Positions 45,405 through 53,879 of a stretch of DNA of 64,000 nucleotides are shown here, one piece after another. Under the pieces are notes generated by a model, which saw only the letters and a list, made by a program, of their open reading frames with translations, was not told the DNA's origin and ran no database searches. Position numbers and translations under genes: made by a program. The first letter of the stretch is position 1, and every line of letters begins with the position of its first letter. This DNA is from Pseudomonas argentinensis. GTDB taxonomy: Bacteria > Pseudomonadota > Gammaproteobacteria > Pseudomonadales > Pseudomonadaceae. The stretch spans positions 4,278,001-4,342,000 of the forward strand of contig NZ_CP056087.1 in NCBI RefSeq assembly GCF_001839655.2, in the 5' to 3' direction.

Positions 45405-46217
45405 TCACACCACGCTGGCGCGCTGCAGGTCGCTGCGGTGGCCAACGCCGGCCGCTTGCAGGCGCTGCACCAGGTCCTCACGGGCGGCCCGGCCACCGGC
45501 ACGCACGTAGTCCAGCTCGCTGGTGGTGATCAGCACCACGGGAATCAGGCTGACCGGCGACAGCGGCATGTCGTCCAGGCGCATCGGGAAGTCCGCTGGG
45601 GGGCTGCCGAGCAGTACGCCGACGGTATCGTCGTCGCTGACGAAGTGCGCGGTCAGTTGCTCGCCGATATGCTGCGACTGGCTCACGCCGGGCAGCTCCA
45701 GGGACAGCACGCCGTGCTGCTCGATCTGCTCGGCGATGCCGCCGGCGTCCGCGACCGTGCCGGCCACATGGCTCAGCAGCTCGAAGGCCCAGCTGTACTT
45801 GAGCGGGTCGACTTCGCCCGGCGTGCCCCGGGCATGCTCGGGAATATCGGCGGTTTCCAGGAACAGCTCCATCTCGAAGCCGTTACCCATGCCCTCCACG
45901 TCGTCGAAGGGATCGGACAGGCCTTCGGTGGCCAGGAGGATGGACTCGCCACGGCGCACCACGCGGTAGGCCTGGCGAGTCGACGGCCACTGCGGGCCGC
46001 CGGTGAAGCTGGGGCTGATCAGGTAGCCCAGCACGTCCTGCTCGACGGCGCCGACACCCTGCCAGTGGCGATCCAGGCAGTCGGCGCTGGCCTCGCGGGC
46101 GGCCAGATTGGCCGCTTCGGCGTCTTTTTCAGATGTTTGCCGAGCGGGCACCGCGGGCAATTCAGGCTCGGCGGAAGGTTTGGACGACAGGCCGAACAAT
46201 TTGCGGAAAAAACTCAT
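45405..46217 (-). CDS. Hypothetical protein, SUFU-like
   Basis: A 270-residue soluble protein without signal peptide. Stretches such as SILLATEGLSDPFDD, GFEMELFLETADIPEH, SWAFELLSHVA and SLIPVVLITTSELDYVRAGG resemble suppressor-of-fused (SUFU)-type domains, which in bacteria include toxin-immunity proteins. This match is from memory of the fold's sequence style and is tentative. The ATG at 46217 has AAGGA 6 nt upstream. No toxin gene is seen nearby. It stands alone between the AraC gene and the aro operon. Confidence 0.75.
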   Translation of the reverse strand: MSFFRKLFGLSSKPSAEPELPAVPARQTSEKDAEAANLAAREASADCLDRHWQGVGAVEQDVLGYLISPSFTGGPQWPSTRQAYRVVRRGESILLATEGLSDPFDDVEGMGNGFEMELFLETADIPEHARGTPGEVDPLKYSWAFELLSHVAGTVADAGGIAEQIEQHGVLSLELPGVSQSQHIGEQLTAHFVSDDDTVGVLLGSPPADFPMRLDDMPLSPVSLIPVVLITTSELDYVRAGGRAAREDLVQRLQAAGVGHRSDLQRASVV

Positions 46218-46366
46218 GGGCAATCCTTGCTATCGGGCTGCTCGAAGGGACGAGCAACGGCTGAAGAGGCGGCCGCCATTCTGGCGTGCCGGCAAGTGGC
46301 GTGAATGCCAAATGTGCCACCCGCCGATCAGCCCATTCGACCGTCGGCGCCCGCAAGGTTCACTGC

Positions 46367-46392
46367 CTGGCCGCTCTTCCCTGAGCGGCCAG
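46367..46392 (-). terminator. Strong hairpin just after aroQ
   Basis: CTGGCCGCTC (46367-46376) and GAGCGGCCAG (46383-46392) form a perfect 10-bp stem with a 6-nt loop, starting 5 nt past the aroQ stop on the minus strand. It probably ends the six-gene operon, although no U tract follows. Confidence 0.55.
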
Positions 46393-46397
46393 TTCGC

Positions 46398-46844
46398 TCA
46401 CGCCTGTTCGCCACGGGCCGCCGTCACCGCCGTGCGCAAGCCCAGCAGGTAGCTGTCCACACCGAAGCCGCTGATCTGCCCACGCACCACCTCGGCGAAT
46501 ACCGAGTGGTGGCGGAAGGCTTCGCGGGCGTGGATGTTGGACATGTGGATTTCCACCACCGGCACGCTGAGGATCGCCAGCGCGTCGCGGATGCCGTAGC
46601 TGTAGTGGGTCCAGGCGCCGGCGTTGATCAGCACCGCATCCGTGCCCTCCAGAAAGGCCTGGTGGATGCGTTCGCACATGGCGCCTTCGTAGTTGCTCTG
46701 GAAGCTCTCGATTTGCACACCGAGGGATGCGGCCAGCTCGTCCAGGCGCGCGTCGATTTCGTCCAGGGTGATGGTGCCGTACTGCAGCGGGTCGCGCTTG
46801 CCGAACAGGTTGTGGTTGATGCCGTGCAGCATGAGTACGTTCAT
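46398..46844 (-). CDS. aroQ: Type II 3-dehydroquinate dehydratase
   Basis: A 148-residue small dehydratase converting 3-dehydroquinate to 3-dehydroshikimate. Catalytic features are intact: R17 and Y22 in GKRDPLQYG, N74 and H80 in LINAGAWTHYS, H100 in EIHMSN and a following arginine. The N-terminal LHGINHNLFG differs from the common NGPNLNLLG of housekeeping AroQ, suggesting a catabolic paralogue. It is last of the six-gene operon, 11 bp after the AroE-like gene. Together they suggest quinate/shikimate-type substrates. Confidence 0.92.
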   Translation of the reverse strand: MNVLMLHGINHNLFGKRDPLQYGTITLDEIDARLDELAASLGVQIESFQSNYEGAMCERIHQAFLEGTDAVLINAGAWTHYSYGIRDALAILSVPVVEIHMSNIHAREAFRHHSVFAEVVRGQISGFGVDSYLLGLRTAVTAARGEQA

Positions 46845-46855
46845 CGTCTGCTCCC

Positions 46856-47674
46856 TTACACCAGCGGCACGCTGAGTCGTTTGATTACCGGCCCGGTTTG
46901 CGGACGCACGCCGCGCCACCACTCGAAGGCTTCGGCAGCCTGCTCGACGAGCATGCCGACGCCGTCCGCCAGGCTGCTTACGCCGGCCTTCTTGGCCACC
47001 TGCAGAAAGGGCGTCAGCCCCTTGCCGTAGGCCAGCTCATAGGCCAGCGCCGCATTGGCGAACACCGCTTCCGGCACCGGTGGCAGCTCGCCGGTGAGGC
47101 TGGCCGAGGTGGCGTTGATGACCAGGTCGAACGACTGCCCGGCCAGGTCTTCATAGGTGCTGAGCGACAGGCGCGGATCATTCACTTCGCTTTCCAGCAC
47201 CCGCGCCTTGGCCATGTCGCGGTTGGCCAGTACCAGGCGCGCCGGGCCGGCTCCCAGGAACGGCAGCAAGGCACCGCGCACCGCACCGCCGGCGCCGAGC
47301 AGCAGAACACGGCGGCCTGCCAGCGGCTGGCCAAGATTGTGCTCGATATCACGCAGCAGCCCGACGCCATCGAAGTTTTCGGCCAGCACCGCATCGCCCT
47401 CGAACTTGAAGGCGTTGGCGGCCCGCGCCAGGCGTGCCCGCTCGCTGGGCTGGGTGGCCAGCCTGAAGGCCTGCAGCTTGAACGGCGCGGTGATGTTCAT
47501 GCCCAGCCCGCCCTTGGCCTGGAAACGCGCCACGTCACCGGCGAAGTCGCTGGTCGAACCTTCGATGGCGGTGTACTCGATCTGCTGCCCGCAACTCTCC
47601 GCGAACAGTCCGTGAATCAGCGGCGACTTGGTGTGCCCGATGGGGTTGCCGATCACGGCGTATTGGTCTGTCAT
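46856..47674 (-). CDS. Shikimate/quinate dehydrogenase family protein (AroE-like)
   Basis: A 272-residue NAD(P)-dependent dehydrogenase. Substrate-site motifs are VIGNPIGHTKSPLIH, MNITAPFK with catalytic K66, and AENFDGVG with D102 (housekeeping AroE has NTDG). The Rossmann motif is LLLGAGGAVRGAL. The substituted residues and operon context suggest a paralogue specialised for quinate, shikimate or an analogue. The start overlaps the CaiB stop (ATGA 47671-47674). Confidence 0.9.
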   Translation of the reverse strand: MTDQYAVIGNPIGHTKSPLIHGLFAESCGQQIEYTAIEGSTSDFAGDVARFQAKGGLGMNITAPFKLQAFRLATQPSERARLARAANAFKFEGDAVLAENFDGVGLLRDIEHNLGQPLAGRRVLLLGAGGAVRGALLPFLGAGPARLVLANRDMAKARVLESEVNDPRLSLSTYEDLAGQSFDLVINATSASLTGELPPVPEAVFANAALAYELAYGKGLTPFLQVAKKAGVSSLADGVGMLVEQAAEAFEWWRGVRPQTGPVIKRLSVPLV

Positions 47675-48903
47675 GCGCTTTCTCCATGGCTGTACAGCAC
47701 GCCGTCGGCCTGCAGCTGGGTGATTTCCTCGAGGCTGAAGCCGAGCTGCGCGGCGACTTCGGCGTTGTGTTCACCCAAGTCCGGTGCGACGCGGGTGACC
47801 GTGGTATCGCAGTCGGAAAAACGGAACGGTAGGTTGGGCAATTTCAGGGTGCCGTAGCGCGGGTGCTGCTGCCCCATGATCATGCCGCGCGCCTGGATCT
47901 GCGGGTCGTTGACCACCTCGTCGATGCGCTGCACCTTGGCGCTCGGCACATCCACCTCATCGAGCAGCGACAGCAGGCGGGCCACCGGGTTGGCGGCCAC
48001 CCAGCGGCGCACGATGGCGAGAATTTCTTCGCGGTGCGCGTTGCGGCCGCCGGGAGTATGGAAACGCGTGTCGCTGCTGAACCCGGCCACGCCGGCATCG
48101 GCTTCCACCAGGGCGGCGAAGCGCTTCCAGGAATCGTCGACCTGGGCGGCGATCACCAGGTCGCCGTCGGCGGCGCGGAATACGCCGTAGAGCGTCGAGG
48201 TCGGCATGTCATGGCCGGTCTGCTGCGGCAGGATCTGCCCGCCGGACAGGGTGTAGCACTGCACCGCGTACTCGTGCATCGACACCAGGGTGTCGTAGAG
48301 CGCCATGTCGATGTGCTGCCCCTTGCCACTGCTCACCCGGCCCAGCAGGGCGGCGTTGATGGCCGCCACCGCGTGAATGCCGGTGTACATGTCGCCCAGG
48401 GAAATGCGCAGCAGCGGCGGCGCCTCACCAGGCGTGCCGACCATCTGCATGATGCCGCTCTTGGCCTCGGCGATCAGCCCGAAACCGGCGCGGTGCGCAT
48501 CCGGGCCGGTGTGGCCGTAAGCGGAAATCGAGCAATACACCAGCTTCGGGTTGCGCGCGGCGAGGTCCTTGTAGCCCAGGCCGAGCTTGTCCAGCGCGCC
48601 GGGGCGGTAGTTCTCGATGAACACGTCGGCGCTGTCGCAGAGTTTCTGCATGAAGGCTTTGCCGCGCGGGTCCTTCATGTTCACGCTGACACCCTGCTTG
48701 CCCATGTTGAGCTGCAGGAAGTAGCCGCTCTGCTGGTCATCGAGGACGAAGGCATGCTGGCGGCCGGCGTCGCCGCTGCCGGGCCGCTCGACCTTGATCA
48801 CCTCGGCGCCCAGGGCCGCCAGGCAGCGGCCCACATAGGGGCCGGCGAGAAAATGGCTGTAATCGATGACACGGATGCCTTTGAGCGGCAATGGCTGGCT
48901 CAT
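47671..48903 (-). CDS. CaiB/BaiF family (class III) CoA-transferase
   Basis: A 410-residue class III CoA-transferase, which moves CoA between carboxylic acids through an aspartyl anhydride. Marks are RVIDYSHFLAGPYVGRCLAA at the start, LGAEVIKVERPGSGDAGR, the loop FIENYRPGALDKLGLGY, and GDMYTGIHAVAAINAALLGR. DMALYDTLVSMH is conserved. It overlaps both neighbours by four bases. The acid it activates is unknown; with a MaoC hydratase next to it, an unsaturated or hydroxy acyl-CoA is likely. Confidence 0.92.
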   Translation of the reverse strand: MSQPLPLKGIRVIDYSHFLAGPYVGRCLAALGAEVIKVERPGSGDAGRQHAFVLDDQQSGYFLQLNMGKQGVSVNMKDPRGKAFMQKLCDSADVFIENYRPGALDKLGLGYKDLAARNPKLVYCSISAYGHTGPDAHRAGFGLIAEAKSGIMQMVGTPGEAPPLLRISLGDMYTGIHAVAAINAALLGRVSSGKGQHIDMALYDTLVSMHEYAVQCYTLSGGQILPQQTGHDMPTSTLYGVFRAADGDLVIAAQVDDSWKRFAALVEADAGVAGFSSDTRFHTPGGRNAHREEILAIVRRWVAANPVARLLSLLDEVDVPSAKVQRIDEVVNDPQIQARGMIMGQQHPRYGTLKLPNLPFRFSDCDTTVTRVAPDLGEHNAEVAAQLGFSLEEITQLQADGVLYSHGESA

Positions 48904-49358
48904 AGGCTGGCCTCCCGGCGCGGCACCATCAGGCGATGTTCACCGCGCTGCACCACCTCGCCCTTGTGGTTGATCAAGTCCGACGGCAGCACCACGATGC
49001 CCCAGCCCGGCTTGCTCTTGCTGGCGCGCATGGCGCCGACGCGCATCTTCACGTGCAGCACGTCGCCGACGCGGATGGGCTGCAGAAAATCCCAGGTCCA
49101 GCCCAGCGACATGCCGGGCAGGAAGCGGTAGTCGCACTGGGTCTTCAGGCCGTCGGCGATGGACAGCCCCATCAGCCCGTGGGCGACCAGGCCGCCAAAA
49201 TGGCTGGCCTTGGCGTATTCCTCATCGACGTGCACCGGCGTGTGGTCGCCGGTCAGGTCGGCGTACGCGAGGATGCGTTCCTTGGTCATGGTGTAACTGG
49301 GGGTAATGGCTTCGTCGCCCTCGCGGGCATCATCCCAGTATTTCTCGACGATGCTCAT
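48900..49358 (-). CDS. MaoC-family (R)-hydratase
   Basis: A 152-residue hot-dog-fold hydratase/dehydratase. The catalytic motif region is YADLTGDHTPVHVDEEYAKA with Asp and His, followed by FGGLVAHGLMGLSIADGL. It would hydrate or dehydrate an acyl-CoA made by the adjacent CoA-transferase. It is of usual length for a single-domain MaoC. The ATG at 49358 overlaps the VOC stop, and its own stop overlaps the CaiB start, both in ATGA form; upstream open frame is non-coding here. Confidence 0.92.
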   Translation of the reverse strand: MSIVEKYWDDAREGDEAITPSYTMTKERILAYADLTGDHTPVHVDEEYAKASHFGGLVAHGLMGLSIADGLKTQCDYRFLPGMSLGWTWDFLQPIRVGDVLHVKMRVGAMRASKSKPGWGIVVLPSDLINHKGEVVQRGEHRLMVPRREASL

Positions 49359-49756
49359 GCCGCCCCCTCCACCCGTGCATTCACCGCCAGGGCTTCGGCC
49401 ACCGCACTGGCCGGCGACGCCTGGATGAATTCCACGGCCAGGCCATCGGGCAGGCGCAGCCAGTTGCGACCCTGGGTCATCTCGGCCACGCCCTCGAAAC
49501 GTAGCGCGGTGGCCAGCGCGGCCTCCATGTCCTCGCACATCATGCCCAGGTGGCCCATGCGCCCTTCCGGGCCGGCAAAGCCGGGCTGGCTGATGAACTG
49601 CATGCCGCCGAGGGTCCAGTACTGGGTCGGCTCTTCGAGGGTGCCGTGCACCTCGCGCATGGTCATGCCGAACACGTCGTGGAAGAACTTGATGTACCAG
49701 TGGATATCACTGACCGGGAAGGCCACGTGCTCCAGGTAGGCTTTGGGAATACTCAT
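49355..49756 (-). CDS. VOC-fold (glyoxalase/dioxygenase superfamily) protein
   Basis: A 133-residue single VOC protein. YLEHVAFPVSDIHWYIKFFH begins the first beta-alpha-beta-beta-beta unit, and MGHLGMMCEDMEAALATAL the second, ending DGLAVEFIQ. Possible metal ligands are H10 of the first module, H near GHLG and E in VEFIQ. Family members are epimerases, lyases or dioxygenases. A methylmalonyl-CoA-epimerase-like or isomerase role would fit the CoA context but is inference. Overlaps both neighbours by four bases. Confidence 0.88.
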   Translation of the reverse strand: MSIPKAYLEHVAFPVSDIHWYIKFFHDVFGMTMREVHGTLEEPTQYWTLGGMQFISQPGFAGPEGRMGHLGMMCEDMEAALATALRFEGVAEMTQGRNWLRLPDGLAVEFIQASPASAVAEALAVNARVEGAA

Positions 49757-50703
49757 CGCTTGGTTTCCTCTTGTTGTTGATCGCCCATGGCGCGTTCGAT
49801 GCCCTTGACGCACGCCACCAGCGTGGCATTGACGGGCGTGGCGATCCCGTAACGCTGGCCGAGCCGCACCACGGCGCCGTTGATGAAATCGATTTCGGTG
49901 ACCGAGCCCTTTTCCAGGCTCTGCAGCATGGACGTCTTGAACGAGGCCGGCAGCCCTTCGCAGGCCAGGTTCCAGGCCTGCTCCGGTTCGGTGAGGCTGA
50001 GGGGCACGCCCGCCGCCTGTGCCACGGCGATGGCTTCAGCCACCGCGGCCAGGGCGGTTTCGCGCAGCAACGGCTCGCTATAGAGCTGGCCGTAGGTGAG
50101 CATGGTGATGCCGGTCAGCGCGCCGGTGGAGACGTTGACCAGCAGCTTGTCCCACATGGTGCCAAGGATGTTTTCGCTGACCCTGGTGTCCAGGCCGGCG
50201 CAGCGGAACACCTCGGCGATATGGCTGACGCGCGCACTGACCTGGCCATCGAGCTCGCCGATAAAGGTCTGCTTGCTCTCCACGCCGCAGCGGATGCGCC
50301 CCGGCGCCAGCAGCACACCGCCCACGTAGGTCTTGCCGGCGATGACCTTGTCGCGGCCGACCGCCTCGGCGAGCAGGTCTTCGTGGCCCAGGCCATTCTG
50401 CAGCGACAGCACCACGGTCCGTGGTCCGACCAGCGCGCCGGCGTCGGCGATGGCTTCGCGGGTGGCGAACGACTTGACCAGCACGACAAGCAGGTCGACG
50501 GCACCGACCTCTTCGGCACGCGAGGTGGCATTGATACGCACGCTGCGCTCGACGTCCTCTTCGATCACCGTCAGGTCGCTCTGTCTGATGGCGTCTATGT
50601 GCGCGCCGGCGCGGTTGAGCAGCCAGGTTTCATGGCCTGCCTCGCTCAGCGCGGCGCCAAAGGTGCTGCCCAACGCACCGGCTCCGAGGATGCAAATTTT
50701 CAA
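49753..50703 (-). CDS. Ketopantoate reductase-like dehydrogenase (PanE/ApbA family)
   Basis: A 316-residue NADPH-dependent 2-oxoacid reductase-family protein. The N-terminal Rossmann motif is CILGAGALGSTFGAAL, and the C-terminal helical domain has TMWDKLLVNVSTGALTG and EIDFINGAVVRLGQRYG. The conserved Asn of the NPLTAL motif is replaced by Gly (STGALTG), so it may not act on ketopantoate. The start is a TTG at 50703 with AGGAG 9 nt upstream, inside a hairpin-capable leader. First gene of the operon, divergent from LysR. Confidence 0.88.
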   Translation of the reverse strand: MKICILGAGALGSTFGAALSEAGHETWLLNRAGAHIDAIRQSDLTVIEEDVERSVRINATSRAEEVGAVDLLVVLVKSFATREAIADAGALVGPRTVVLSLQNGLGHEDLLAEAVGRDKVIAGKTYVGGVLLAPGRIRCGVESKQTFIGELDGQVSARVSHIAEVFRCAGLDTRVSENILGTMWDKLLVNVSTGALTGITMLTYGQLYSEPLLRETALAAVAEAIAVAQAAGVPLSLTEPEQAWNLACEGLPASFKTSMLQSLEKGSVTEIDFINGAVVRLGQRYGIATPVNATLVACVKGIERAMGDQQQEETKR

Positions 50704-50734
50704 GGTGAGGCGCTCCTGCTTTTTTTCTCACCTT
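50702..50734 (-). promoter_or_regulatory. Inverted repeat around the panE-like ribosome site
   Basis: AAGGTGAG (50702-50709) and CTCACCTT (50727-50734) are perfect 8-bp arms. In the minus-strand mRNA the hairpin loop contains the AGGAG ribosome site (complement of 50712-50716) and an A7 run, and its 3' arm meets the TTG start. This could tune translation of the operon. Confidence 0.5.
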
Positions 50735-50746
50735 AAACACGCCCCC

Positions 50747-50764
50747 ATTGTTGAGCTATACAAT
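50747..50764. promoter_or_regulatory. LysR-type operator in divergent promoter
   Basis: ATTGT-tgagctat-ACAAT is a perfect 5-bp inverted repeat with 8-bp spacer, containing a T-N11-A pattern, in the 92-bp space between the panE-like gene and the divergent LysR start. This is the classic placement for a LysR activator of the adjacent operon. Confidence 0.55.
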
Positions 50765-50795
50765 GAAACCAATAGCTCCATCAGAAAATCTAATA

Positions 50796-51710
50796 ATGAC
50801 CAAGATCGATGCTTTGCCAGAACCCAAGCTGCTGCACCTGTTCGACGTGCTCTACGACACCCGCAGCGTGACTCGAGCGGCCGAGCAGCTGGGCCAGAGC
50901 CAGCCGACCATCAGTCTGTGGCTCGGCAAGCTGCGCGAGCAACTGGGCGACCCGCTGTTCGTGCGCACCCCCACCGGCATGGCGCCCACGCCCCGGGCGG
51001 AAGCGCTGATCACCCCATGCCGCGAGGTACTGGAATCGCTGCGCCGGCTGACCGCCTGGGAGATCGGCTTCGACCCGGCCAGCGCGCAGCGGCGCTTCCG
51101 CCTGTGCCTGAGCGACGCCAGCCATATCACCCTGCTGCCGAAGATTCTCGAACACCTGCGCAGGGAAGCGCCCGGCATCCGCCTGGAAGTGGCGCGTATC
51201 GATGGCAATACCGAGCGCGCCCTGGAAACCGGCGAGGCCGACCTGGCGGTTGGTTTCGTGCCCTGGCTGGGCGGCGGCATCTACCAGCAGGTGCTGTTTC
51301 CGCAGGATTGGGTCTGCCTCGCCAGCCCAGGCCACCCGCGCATCGGGGGTGCGCTACAGCTCGATGAATATGTGCGCGAAGGCCATGTGTTCGTGAGTGC
51401 CGGCACCGGCCAGAAACTGCTGGAAGCCGCCCTGGCGCGCAACGCCATCGAGCGGCAGATCGTCCTGGAGCTACCGGGCTTCCTCGGCCTCGGCGCCGTG
51501 GTGGGCAGCACCGACCTGATCGCCACCCTGCCTCGGCATATCGGCGAAACGCTAGCCGGCGCCCACGGCCTGAGGGTGCACGCCTGCCCTTTCCCGATCG
51601 ACACTTTTCTGGTCAAACAGCACTGGCACGCCCGCTACCACCAGGACCCCGGCAACCGCTGGCTGCGCATGACCCTCTCGACACTGTTTCAAGGAGCCGA
51701 GCCACGGTGA
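50796..51710 (+). CDS. LysR-family transcriptional regulator
   Basis: A 304-residue LysR protein. HTH segment SVTRAAEQLGQSQPTISLWL is followed by RTPTGMAPTPRAEALI, wording typical of the NahR/NodD/PcaQ-like branch that binds aromatic or hydroaromatic acids. The effector domain contains GEADLAVGFVPWL. I choose the ATG at 50796 (MTKIDALPEPKLLHLF); ATG codons at 50763 and an open frame to 50748 precede it but would add an atypical tail over the operator. It is likely the activator of the divergent six-gene operon. Confidence 0.9.
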   Translation: MTKIDALPEPKLLHLFDVLYDTRSVTRAAEQLGQSQPTISLWLGKLREQLGDPLFVRTPTGMAPTPRAEALITPCREVLESLRRLTAWEIGFDPASAQRRFRLCLSDASHITLLPKILEHLRREAPGIRLEVARIDGNTERALETGEADLAVGFVPWLGGGIYQQVLFPQDWVCLASPGHPRIGGALQLDEYVREGHVFVSAGTGQKLLEAALARNAIERQIVLELPGFLGLGAVVGSTDLIATLPRHIGETLAGAHGLRVHACPFPIDTFLVKQHWHARYHQDPGNRWLRMTLSTLFQGAEPR

Positions 51711-51734
51711 TGCCTGCAACGCCGGCGACACGCC

Positions 51735-52760
51735 CTAACGCGTCGATTTCACGTTGCCGTGGCGGACTTCCCTGGACGGCGAGTTACCGAAGTACGCCGT
51801 GTAGCATTTGCTGAAATGGCTCGGCGAGACGAAGCCGCAGGCCACGCTGACGTCGAGTACCGGCAGGTCCGAGTGCTGCAGCAGACGGCGGCCTTCGGTG
51901 ATGCGCAGTTCCAGGTAATAACGGGCGGGCGTAGTGCCAAGCTGCTGCTGAAACAGTCGTTCGATCTGCCGCCGCGAGCGCCCCGAGTAGGCGGCCAGCT
52001 GGTCGGTGCTCAACGGCTCTTCGATATTCGCGCTCATCAGGTTGATCACCGTGCGCAACGGCTCACTCATCTTCGCGTGCAGGGTCGGCTTGACCCGTTT
52101 GTAGCGCGACTCCTCGAACGCCAGGATGCCGACGATACCCTCGGCCAGGTCGTTGCCATGCAGCGTGCCGATCCACTCCAGCACCATATGGAAGGCCCCG
52201 GTCGGGCTAGCCGCGGTCAGCCGGTCGCGGTCGACCACGAAGCTTTCCGCGGTCACCTGGCTGTGCCGGGCGATTTCCGCCAGTGCCGCGCGGTGCTCGG
52301 GGTGGATCGCGCAGCGGTAGCCATCGAGCAGCCCGGCCTGGCCGATAAACCAGGCGCCGCTCCACAGTCCCGCCAACGCCACCTGCTTGTCGGCGGCGCT
52401 ACGCAGCAGCTGCCTGAGTGCCGGAATCGATCGCAGCGGCGTGCGCAGGCCGGCGCAGATCACCAACAGGTCCAGCTCGGCGAGATCCCTGGCGGTCAGC
52501 TCGGCGTCCGGGCAGATGACGATGCCCAGGTCGCTGGTCACCGCCTGACCATCCAGGCTGAAGGTGCGGGTGACGAACAGGCCGCGCTCGATCAAGTTGG
52601 CGGTCACCAGCACGTCCAGCGCCTGGGTGAAGGCCGGCAGGGAAAAGTGCTCCTGCAGCAGAAAGCCCACGCGGGTCTGCCGGGAAGGATCCGTCTTCGC
52701 CGCCACGAAGCGCAGGTTCTGCCCCTGCAGCGTCTCGCTGAAACTGCGTCTGTCCGCCAT
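51735..52760 (-). CDS. GlxA-type AraC regulator with DJ-1/PfpI domain
   Basis: A 341-residue regulator. The N-terminal amidotransferase-like domain (about 25-210) includes [20 protein letters not shown] and [20 protein letters not shown], where the usual nucleophile Cys is Ser/Gly-like. The C-terminal AraC HTH (about 235-335) has [20 protein letters not shown] and [15 protein letters not shown]. It resembles Pseudomonas GbdR/CdhR-type regulators of carnitine/betaine and amino-acid catabolism, but no such genes are beside it. It diverges from the Nudix gene by 122 bp. Confidence 0.9.
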   Translation of the reverse strand: MADRRSFSETLQGQNLRFVAAKTDPSRQTRVGFLLQEHFSLPAFTQALDVLVTANLIERGLFVTRTFSLDGQAVTSDLGIVICPDAELTARDLAELDLLVICAGLRTPLRSIPALRQLLRSAADKQVALAGLWSGAWFIGQAGLLDGYRCAIHPEHRAALAEIARHSQVTAESFVVDRDRLTAASPTGAFHMVLEWIGTLHGNDLAEGIVGILAFEESRYKRVKPTLHAKMSEPLRTVINLMSANIEEPLSTDQLAAYSGRSRRQIERLFQQQLGTTPARYYLELRITEGRRLLQHSDLPVLDVSVACGFVSPSHFSKCYTAYFGNSPSREVRHGNVKSTR

Positions 52761-52882
52761 CGCCCGCCCCTTTCTGCAGCCCGCTCACGTCTGGCCGATT
52801 GTGGCAGCTGACGGCGGACTTGGGGCGTTCATTTGAGTGTGAAACACTGCAGCGCTTCAATGGCCGGCAAGGAGACCTGCCC

Positions 52883-53749
52883 ATGAGCAGCCCGAAGGTT
52901 CGCATCCTCAAGCAGCACCTGCTTTCGGATAACTGGTACCTACTGAAGAAGATCGACTTCCAACTGCAGCGCCGCGACGGCAGCTGGCAGACCCAGACCC
53001 GGGAGGTCTACGACCGTGGCAACGGCGCCACCATCGCCTTGTACAACCGGGCCAAGGGCACCGTGATCCTGACCCGGCAATTTCGCATCCCGGCGTTCGT
53101 CAACGGGCACGATGGCTACCTGATCGAAGCGGCCGCCGGGCTGCTGGACGACGCCAGCCCCGAGGAGCGCATTCGCCTGGAAGCCGAGGAAGAAACCGGC
53201 TACCGGGTCAGATCGGTGCGCAAGGTCTTCGAGGCATTCATGAGCCCGGGCTCGGTGACCGAACGGGTGCACTTCTTCGTCGGTGAATATCAGCCCGAGG
53301 ATCGCGTTGCCGAGGGCGGCGGCCTGGCCGAGGAAGGCGAAGATATCGAGGTGCTGGAGCTGCCCTTCGCCGAAGCCCTGGAGATGGTCGACGATGGCCG
53401 CATCATGGATGGCAAGACCATCATGCTGCTGCAGTACCTGAAGACGCTGATGCCCGCTGCACCGCAGATGATCCTGATCGCCGGCGCCGATGACGAGGTG
53501 CAAAACTGCGCGGCCAGGTTGCTGCAGGCCGGGCACCTGCCGGTCACGGCAACCTGGCCGATGCAGGGCGATTCACCGGTGGATGCCGAGCGCTACGGAC
53601 AACTGCTGCTCAGCCGCTGCGATGCGCTGCTGCGTGTGGCGGGGCCGTCCAGCCAGGCGGATCGGCTGGTGGCGCTGGCGGAGCAGAAAGGGATGGTGGT
53701 TTACCACAACCTGGATGAGATACCCGGCATGCAAGCGGTCCGCGTATAA
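52883..53749 (+). CDS. Two-domain Nudix hydrolase (NudK-like)
   Basis: A 288-residue protein. Residues 1-195 are a NudK/ADP-ribose-pyrophosphatase-type Nudix domain ([36 protein letters not shown]). Its Nudix box reads [21 protein letters not shown]100, E103 and E104 are kept, but the usual E after G-x5 is Ser and the usual R is Leu. Residues about 205-288 form a separate small alpha/beta domain ([20 protein letters not shown]) resembling nucleoside-deoxyribosyltransferase/DUF4406-like folds. NudK is about 190 residues, so this is a fusion. Likely cleaves a nucleotide-sugar diphosphate. ATG 52883 follows AAGGAG. Confidence 0.88.
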   Translation: MSSPKVRILKQHLLSDNWYLLKKIDFQLQRRDGSWQTQTREVYDRGNGATIALYNRAKGTVILTRQFRIPAFVNGHDGYLIEAAAGLLDDASPEERIRLEAEEETGYRVRSVRKVFEAFMSPGSVTERVHFFVGEYQPEDRVAEGGGLAEEGEDIEVLELPFAEALEMVDDGRIMDGKTIMLLQYLKTLMPAAPQMILIAGADDEVQNCAARLLQAGHLPVTATWPMQGDSPVDAERYGQLLLSRCDALLRVAGPSSQADRLVALAEQKGMVVYHNLDEIPGMQAVRV

Positions 53750-53879
53750 CTTGCGAGATGCTTAGTCAGGGTTGGTCGCAGGCTGGCGAGATGGATGAGC
53801 GAGATGTGCGCCAAGAGCCTGTTCATTATCCGTCAGCCCAGGTTCGTCGATTTTGGCAGCTAAGTGGCGGGAGCGGTTG

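Noticed and set aside
49355..49756. VOC protein as 3-dehydroshikimate dehydratase (QuiC)
   Set aside because: Would fit AroE/AroQ neatly, but the protein is a single 133-residue VOC unit, much shorter than QuiC-type dehydratases.
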